64,000 nt of DNA from UMGS1766 sp963660915 (GTDB lineage Bacteria; Bacillota; Clostridia; Oscillospirales; Oscillospiraceae). Positions within the stretch are counted from its first letter, which is position 1. Each line of letters starts with the position of its first letter. This document shows positions 59,502 to 64,000 of the stretch, piece after piece. Under the pieces are notes generated by a model. The model saw only the letters and a list, made by a program, of their open reading frames with translations, made no database searches and had not been told where the DNA came from. The stretch lies in contig CAVLAO010000002.1 of the NCBI GenBank assembly GCA_963660915.1, positions 1 to 64,000 of the forward strand, in the 5' to 3' direction. Made by a program: the position numbers and the translations under genes.

Positions 59502-59530
59502 TTGCACAGCAGAGAAAAAGATGGTATGCT
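59502..59530 (+). promoter_or_regulatory. argF promoter
   Basis: TTGCAC, 17-base spacer, TATGCT, 54 bases before argF. The 285-base gap between the divergent pyrE and argF shows no other clear feature; a small open frame over this promoter is not credible. Confidence 0.6.
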
Positions 59531-59583
59531 AGACAAAATGAAAAATATGATGGCGATTTTCGCCGGGATGGGAGAGATTAGAT

Positions 59584-60567
59584 ATGGATTTAAAAGGAAG
59601 AAATTTTCTGAAGCTGTTGGACTACACACCGGAGGAGATAGCGTATTTGCTGGATCTTGCAGCGGAGTTAAAGGCGAAGAAGAAAGCAGGGATTGCCCAT
59701 GACACTCTGCGGGGAAAGAATATTGCTCTTATTTTCGAGAAAACTTCTACCCGTACCCGGTGCGCATTTGAAGTGGCGGCCCATGACCTTGGCATGCAGG
59801 TGACTTATTTGGATTCCACCGGTTCGCAGATCGGAAAGAAGGAGTCTATTGCGGATACGGCAAGAGTGTTGGGGCGCATGTTTGACGGTATTGAGTACCG
59901 TGGATATGGGCAGGAGATTGTGGAAGAGCTGGCGCAATATGCCGGTGTGCCGGTGTGGAACGGCCTGACAAATGAGTTCCATCCTACGCAGATTCTGGCG
60001 GATTTTCTGACTATTCGGGAAAAGTTTGGCCATCTTAAGGGAATTCATTTCACCTACATGGGGGACGCCAGATATAACATGGGCAACTCACTGATGATCG
60101 GTTGTGCCAAGATGGGTCTGCATTTTACCGGTTGTGCACCGAAGCACTATCAGCCGGATCCGGCATTGGTGGAACAGTGCCGGGCAATTGCTGCGGAAAC
60201 CGGCGCCACCATTTGCTTTACAGAAGACCCAATGGAGGGGACGAAGAATGCAGATGTGGTCTACACCGATGTGTGGGTTTCCATGGGCGAGCCGGTAGAA
60301 GTGTGGGAAGAGCGGATTCGAGAGTTAGGCCCCTATCAGGTGAACCGCGCCGTAATGGAAAATGCGGCTTCCGGAGCGGTGTTTATGCATTGCCTGCCGG
60401 CATTCCATGACCACAAAACCACGGTGGGCAAGGAAATGGGAGAGCGCTTCGGCCGCGCGGAGATGGAAGTTACCGATGAGGTGTTTGAATCGTCAGCATC
60501 GATTGTTTTTGATGAGGCAGAAAACCGGATGCATACAATCAAGGCCGTTATGGCGGCGACCCTCTAA
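59584..60567 (+). CDS. argF: Ornithine carbamoyltransferase
   Basis: 327 residues. Carbamoyl-phosphate motif EKTSTRTRCAFEVA (S-x-R-T-R), ornithine motif VWVSMGEP and the HCLPAFHD loop with the catalytic Cys. It makes citrulline. Single gene, so biosynthetic versus catabolic use cannot be decided from context. Confidence 0.96.
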   Translation: MDLKGRNFLKLLDYTPEEIAYLLDLAAELKAKKKAGIAHDTLRGKNIALIFEKTSTRTRCAFEVAAHDLGMQVTYLDSTGSQIGKKESIADTARVLGRMFDGIEYRGYGQEIVEELAQYAGVPVWNGLTNEFHPTQILADFLTIREKFGHLKGIHFTYMGDARYNMGNSLMIGCAKMGLHFTGCAPKHYQPDPALVEQCRAIAAETGATICFTEDPMEGTKNADVVYTDVWVSMGEPVEVWEERIRELGPYQVNRAVMENAASGAVFMHCLPAFHDHKTTVGKEMGERFGRAEMEVTDEVFESSASIVFDEAENRMHTIKAVMAATL

Positions 60568-60629
60568 AAAATCGGATTGCAAGGGAAAATGATAAAACCT
60601 ATTACTATCCGGATTTTAGGGAAAATCCC

Positions 60630-60658
60630 TTGCGTGAATATAAAAAAATGTCTATAAT
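60630..60658 (+). promoter_or_regulatory. Promoter for the sufC-sufB-like pair
   Basis: TTGCGT, 17-base spacer, TATAAT. The -10 abuts the left arm of the argF terminator, so RNA from here starts inside the stem and escapes it. Confidence 0.55.
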
Positions 60659-60698
60659 AACCTGAGGATTGCACCATGTGATCCTCAGGTTATTTTTT
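60657..60698 (+). terminator. Terminator after argF
   Basis: Perfect 13-bp stem (60657-60669 with 60681-60693), 11-base loop, T-run. Confidence 0.9.
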
Positions 60699-60744
60699 GA
60701 CAGGAGATAACCATTTATAATGAGAGGAAAAGGCAGGAAGCGGT

Positions 60745-61461
60745 ATGCTTGAATTGAAGAATCTATGTTTTTCTGTCCCAGGAGATGGAAAACGAATTGA
60801 TATTTTAAATCAGATTAACTTGACTGTGCCGGACGGAAAACTGATTGTGATTACCGGTCCAAACGGCAGCGGAAAATCGACGTTAGCCCGTGTCATCATG
60901 GGTATCGAAAAAGCAACATCCGGTTCCATCCTGTTTGATGGGACTGAGGTTGAAAACCTGAACGTGACAGAGCGGGCAAAACTGGGTATCAGCTATGGAT
61001 TCCAGCAGCCGCCTCGCTTTAAGGGCATGAAAGTGCGGGATTTGCTGGAATGTGCAGCAGGCAAGAAGCTGACACTGGAGGAATCCTGCCATTATTTAGC
61101 GCAGGTGGGTCTTTGCAGCCATGATTATGTGGAGCGAGATGTGGATGCCAGCCTTTCCGGCGGCGAGTTGAAGCGCATTGAAATTGCGACGATACTGGCC
61201 AGAAAGGGAAAGCTGATGATTTTTGATGAGCCGGAAGCGGGAATTGACCTGTGGAGCTTCGGCCGATTGACCGATACGTTCCAGGCAATTCACCGCAACG
61301 GAGACGCGGCAATGATCATTATCTCACATCAGGAACGCATTATTCGGCTGGCGGATGAAGTTGTGATGATTGCAAACGGCAGGGTGGCCGGACAGGGAAG
61401 TGCGGCAGAGATGCTGGAGCAGATTCAGGATGACAGCAGCAACAGCTGTACCTGTATGTGA
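60745..61461 (+). CDS. sufC: SufC-like Fe-S cluster assembly ATPase
   Basis: 238 residues. Walker A ITGPNGSGKSTLARVI, the SufC-type GISYGFQQPPRFKGMKV, signature SLSGGELKRIEIA, Walker B LMIFDEPEAGIDLW and SHQERI. The tail ends in CTCM, which carries two Cys. It is the ATPase of a SufBC complex; the scaffold gene follows 13 bases later. Confidence 0.9.
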   Translation: MLELKNLCFSVPGDGKRIDILNQINLTVPDGKLIVITGPNGSGKSTLARVIMGIEKATSGSILFDGTEVENLNVTERAKLGISYGFQQPPRFKGMKVRDLLECAAGKKLTLEESCHYLAQVGLCSHDYVERDVDASLSGGELKRIEIATILARKGKLMIFDEPEAGIDLWSFGRLTDTFQAIHRNGDAAMIIISHQERIIRLADEVVMIANGRVAGQGSAAEMLEQIQDDSSNSCTCM

Positions 61462-61474
61462 GGAGGAAGACGGG

Positions 61475-62407
61475 ATGATGGAAGCATACAGCGAAACAGT
61501 ACAGGAGATGCTGGCGAAAATTTCCGGACTGAAAAGCACGCCGGACGGAGCCTATAACTTCCGTCTGGACGGAAAGGGAGTGGAGCGCAAATCCTCAGAG
61601 CATATCAAAATCACGGCGAAGACCGATAAACCCGGAATTGATATCCATATTGACGACAACACGAAAAACGAGACGATGTTTATCCCTGTAGTGGTCACAA
61701 AAAGCGGCGTGGACGACAAGGTGTATAACGAGTTTTTCATTGGGGAAAACTGCGACGTTACCATTATTGCCGGTTGCGGAATCCATAATTGCGGATGTGA
61801 GGATTCAAAGCATAATGGAATTCACACGTTTTATGTCGGGAAAAATTCCCATGTTTCCTACGTCGAAGTTCACTATGGAGCCGGCAATGGAACCGGCGGC
61901 CGCATTTTGAATCCGGAAACAGTGGTGACGTTGGCGGAAGGCGCTGTGATTGTCATGGATATGAGCCAGATTGGCGGCGTAGACTCTACGGAGCGTTATA
62001 CTCAGATCAATGCAAATGGAGCAAACAGCGAAGTCATGGTTACTGAGAAGATGATGACCCATGGGAACCAGACGGCAGACTCCAAGATTGATATTTTCCT
62101 GAATGGGGAAGACACAAAGGCACGAGTGATTTCCCGCAGTGTGGCAAAGGAGAATTCAGCACAGGTATTCTATCCCAGAGTCGAGGGGAATGCAGCCTGC
62201 TTCGGGCATGTTCAGTGCGATTCGATAATTATGGGGCACGGACGCGTTAAGAGCATTCCTGCAATTGCGGCCAATCATGTAGATGCCAGCCTGATTCACG
62301 AAGCGGCAATCGGAAAGATTGCAGGAGAACAGATTCTGAAACTGGAAACGTTGGGTTTTACGGCGGAAGAGGCGGAAGAAAAAATTCTGGAAGGATTCCT
62401 GCGTTAA
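61475..62407 (+). CDS. SufB/SufD-like scaffold of a minimal SUF-type system
   Basis: 310 residues, short compared with classical SufB (~470). It keeps the beta-helix core: ENCDVTIIAGCGIHNCGCEDSK, NSHVSYVEVHYGAGNGTG, SVAKENSAQVFYPRVEGNAACFGHVQCD, and the C-terminal helical IPAIAANHVDASLIHEAAIGKI with LETLGFTAEEAEEKIL. No sufS, sufU, sufD or second sufB is adjacent. This fits the two-gene SMS (SUF-like minimal system) of anaerobes. The ATG at 61475 follows GGAGG; a longer frame runs back into sufC. Confidence 0.87.
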   Translation: MMEAYSETVQEMLAKISGLKSTPDGAYNFRLDGKGVERKSSEHIKITAKTDKPGIDIHIDDNTKNETMFIPVVVTKSGVDDKVYNEFFIGENCDVTIIAGCGIHNCGCEDSKHNGIHTFYVGKNSHVSYVEVHYGAGNGTGGRILNPETVVTLAEGAVIVMDMSQIGGVDSTERYTQINANGANSEVMVTEKMMTHGNQTADSKIDIFLNGEDTKARVISRSVAKENSAQVFYPRVEGNAACFGHVQCDSIIMGHGRVKSIPAIAANHVDASLIHEAAIGKIAGEQILKLETLGFTAEEAEEKILEGFLR

Positions 62408-62523
62408 ACAATTCTTATAAAAGCATTGCGGTGATAGATCACTTTATCCGCACAACGAATTGCCCGTTGTGCGGAGTTTTGCTATACTGAAGAAAATTCA
62501 GTTGGAGAGTTGGAGGAACGGAT

Positions 62524-63075
62524 ATGAAGTGGATGATCGCATCAGACCTTCATGGGTCGGCTTACTATTGCGAGGCAATGATGAGGGCCTTTCAGAGAGA
62601 GAATGCACAGCGGCTTTTACTGCTGGGCGACTTACTTTATCACGGACCGCGAAATGATTTGCCGAGAGAGTATGCACCGAAGCAGGTGATTGCCATGTTG
62701 AATGGGGAAAAGCAATCCCTGCTCTGCGTGCGTGGGAATTGCGATACAGAGGTGGATCAAATGGTATTGGAATTTCCAATCATGGCAGACTATGCGGTTA
62801 TTCCGATCGGGAGGCGGCTCATGTATGTAACCCATGGACACCGCTTTAATCGGCAAACACCGCCGCCGATGCAGAAGGGAGATATCCTGCTCCACGGGCA
62901 TACGCATGTTCCGGAGTGGACTTGCTTTGGCGATGAGAACCTGTGTTTTAATCCGGGCTCTGTTTCCATTCCTAAGGAGAACAGCCCGCACAGCTACATG
63001 ACGTGGGAAGAAAATTGTATTTCCTGGCATCAGTTGGAAGATGGTATGATTTACCACGAAGTTGAGTTGACATAA
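62524..63075 (+). CDS. yfcE: Metallophosphodiesterase YfcE
   Basis: 183 residues. Calcineurin-like motifs in order: SDLHG, GDLLYHG, RGNCD, VTHGH, LHGHTHVP. It hydrolyses phosphodiesters with Mn. It is downstream of the suf pair but separated by 116 bases. Confidence 0.94.
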   Translation: MKWMIASDLHGSAYYCEAMMRAFQRENAQRLLLLGDLLYHGPRNDLPREYAPKQVIAMLNGEKQSLLCVRGNCDTEVDQMVLEFPIMADYAVIPIGRRLMYVTHGHRFNRQTPPPMQKGDILLHGHTHVPEWTCFGDENLCFNPGSVSIPKENSPHSYMTWEENCISWHQLEDGMIYHEVELT

Positions 63076-63144
63076 CGCTGGGATAGCAAAAAATAAAACA
63101 AAAAACTAAGGCAAAAGTCAAGAGTAAAAGCAGAAAAATGCACC

Positions 63145-63257
63145 NNNNNNNNNNNNNNNNNNNNNNNNNNNNNNNNNNNNNNNNNNNNNNNNNNNNNNNN
63201 NNNNNNNNNNNNNNNNNNNNNNNNNNNNNNNNNNNNNNNNNNNNNNNNNNNNNNNNN
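63145..63257. other. Assembly gap (113 N)
   Basis: Unresolved sequence. The true length may differ. It removes the 5' part of the gene ending at 63408. Confidence 1.
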
Positions 63258-63258
63258 G

Positions 63259-63408
63259 CGGGCGTATCCCAAAGGAAAGTATCCCGTTTTTAAGGACTAC
63301 AATCATATGCAATATCAGATTCAAAATCCAATGGGATTTGCGAAGATGCTGGAAACAATTATAGAGGAGGATCGACTGCCGGAACTGCCGTTTGCCGGGA
63401 CAGAATAA
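63259..63408 (+). CDS. 3' end of an unidentified gene truncated by the assembly gap
   Basis: An open frame of 49 codons runs from the gap edge to a TAA at 63406-63408. It encodes RAYPKGKYPVFKDYNHMQ, then QIQNPMGFAKMLETIIEED, and ends ELPFAGTE. Codon use looks coding and a terminator follows. I cannot identify the family from this fragment; an alpha/beta-hydrolase C-terminus is one possibility. It has no start in the window. Confidence 0.6.
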   Translation, partial: RAYPKGKYPVFKDYNHMQYQIQNPMGFAKMLETIIEEDRLPELPFAGTE

Positions 63409-63436
63409 GAGAGCGGCGCGATCAGGCGAGACCAAG

Positions 63437-63485
63437 AAAAGGACTGTATCTGCAATCCATTTTGTATTGCAGATACAGTCCTTTT
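63437..63485. terminator. Bidirectional terminator before the ClC gene end
   Basis: Perfect 20-bp stem (63437-63456 with 63466-63485) with a 9-base loop between convergent genes, A-rich left and T-rich right. It touches the ClC stop codon. Confidence 0.93.
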
Positions 63486-64000
63486 TATTTTTCGACAATC
63501 GATGATTCCTCTGTGTTTGCAGCGTCGTTTGATTCCGGATGACTCAGTTCTCCGCTTTTACGGCCGAGAAAAACGGGGGATGTTTTGGAATACATAATCT
63601 TTTGCTCGTGATAAAGACCGGAGTAGCCGGACAACAAGTAACTTACTGAGGCACAAAGGGTCATCAGGGCTACGCCATGACCGCTAAAAAGTTCATAGCC
63701 AAGGAGTATGCTGGTCATGGGAGAATTGGTTACGCCGCAGAATACTGCCACTAAACCCAGTGCGGCGCCAAAGCCGGCATCCATGCCGATCAGCGGTGCC
63801 ATAGCGCAGCCGGCAGTGGCACCGACAAAGAAACAGGGGACAATTTCTCCGCCTTTGAACCCGGCACCCAAAGTCAGCGCAGTGAACAGCATTTTTAATA
63901 AAAATGCCCAGGGAACAACCTTGCCGGCGATGGCATTGACAATCACATTCATTCCGGCACCGTTGTAATCATTGGTGCCAACCAACAGGGTGAGCAATAT
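63485..64000 (-). CDS. ClC chloride channel/transporter, C-terminal part (cut by window end)
   Basis: The final 171 residues of a ClC family protein, continuing past the window edge. GAGFKGGEIVPCFFVGATAGCAMAPLIG and VAVFCGVTNSPMTSILLGYELF are the conserved ClC helix N and P regions. The tail after the last helix is short and soluble with no CBS domains. It exchanges or conducts chloride or related anions. Confidence 0.9.
   Translation of the reverse strand: MLLTLLVGTNDYNGAGMNVIVNAIAGKVVPWAFLLKMLFTALTLGAGFKGGEIVPCFFVGATAGCAMAPLIGMDAGFGAALGLVAVFCGVTNSPMTSILLGYELFSGHGVALMTLCASVSYLLSGYSGLYHEQKIMYSKTSPVFLGRKSGELSHPESNDAANTEESSIVEK

Noticed and set aside
59502..59702. Small open frame over the argF start
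   Set aside because: Contains the argF promoter and its ribosome site, and runs out of frame into argF.

Overview
The window looks like chromosome of a low-to-moderate G+C, strictly anaerobic Clostridia member, most likely Oscillospiraceae/Ruminococcaceae. This is inferred from gene content and protein style: Rex, a Crh-like HPr, oxygen-sensitive glycyl-radical-type genes, a two-gene SufC/SufB-like Fe-S assembly unit, SpoVT/AbrB and Xre regulators, RecD2, and AGGAGG ribosome sites with frequent GTG and TTG starts. I see no phage, insertion sequence or CRISPR array. A run of 113 N at 63145-63257 is an assembly gap.

Layout. 1-1.75 kb: the 3' tail of a 5S rRNA, a leucine-rich-repeat protein and sfsA. 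1.8-7.25 kb (minus strand): a two-component system followed by a polyphosphate-polymerase (VTC) protein, a DUF4956 membrane protein and a beta-helix carbohydrate-binding lipoprotein. 7.3-11.1 kb: a D-2-hydroxyacid dehydrogenase, prfB, tRNA-Leu and a lipoprotein. 11.3-21 kb: a housekeeping run, phoH-ybeY-era-recO-mutS2, the Crh-like HPr, uvrC-rsmD-coaD and a coiled-coil protein. 21-24.1 kb (minus): rex and two metal-chaperone-type GTPases, one with a long His-rich tandem repeat and one fused to a DUF1980 domain. 24.1-31.4 kb (minus): an SDR oxidoreductase, a second two-component system and a Gld-like ABC exporter operon. 31.4-38 kb: an Xre-AbrB fusion regulator, a zinc-ribbon protein, then a LysR regulator with a CoA-transferase, a glycyl-radical-enzyme homologue and its activase. 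38-43 kb: a gamma-glutamyl hydrolase behind a structured leader, mnmE, a lipid kinase, ilvE and rnhA. 43.1-46.6 kb (minus): the complete rpmH-rnpA-yidD-yidC-khpB operon with promoter and terminator. 46.7-56.9 kb: an rRNA methyltransferase, an NfeD/SPFH pair, and uvrB-uvrA-recD2 behind a candidate LexA box. 57-64 kb: a phd-doc toxin-antitoxin pair, radC, pyrE, argF, sufC/sufB-like genes, yfcE, the gap, and a partial ClC channel.

Most of the window is core metabolism, DNA repair and translation. The most unusual part is the operon at 33.4-38.0 kb. Its glycyl-radical-enzyme homologue keeps the central Cys (C428), but threonine (T761) stands where the radical glycine of the C-terminal RVxGY motif should be, and the usual C-x-E motif reads C-T-S. 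It is nevertheless translationally coupled to an intact-looking radical-SAM activase and follows a CoA-transferase. Either this is a glycyl-radical-family protein with altered chemistry or a dead enzyme kept in a live operon. Other items worth following are the VTC/DUF4956/beta-helix cluster, the HPr paralogue with Phe15 and Ser46, the CobW-DUF1980 fusion, and a promoter-leader-terminator unit in front of the gamma-glutamyl hydrolase gene.
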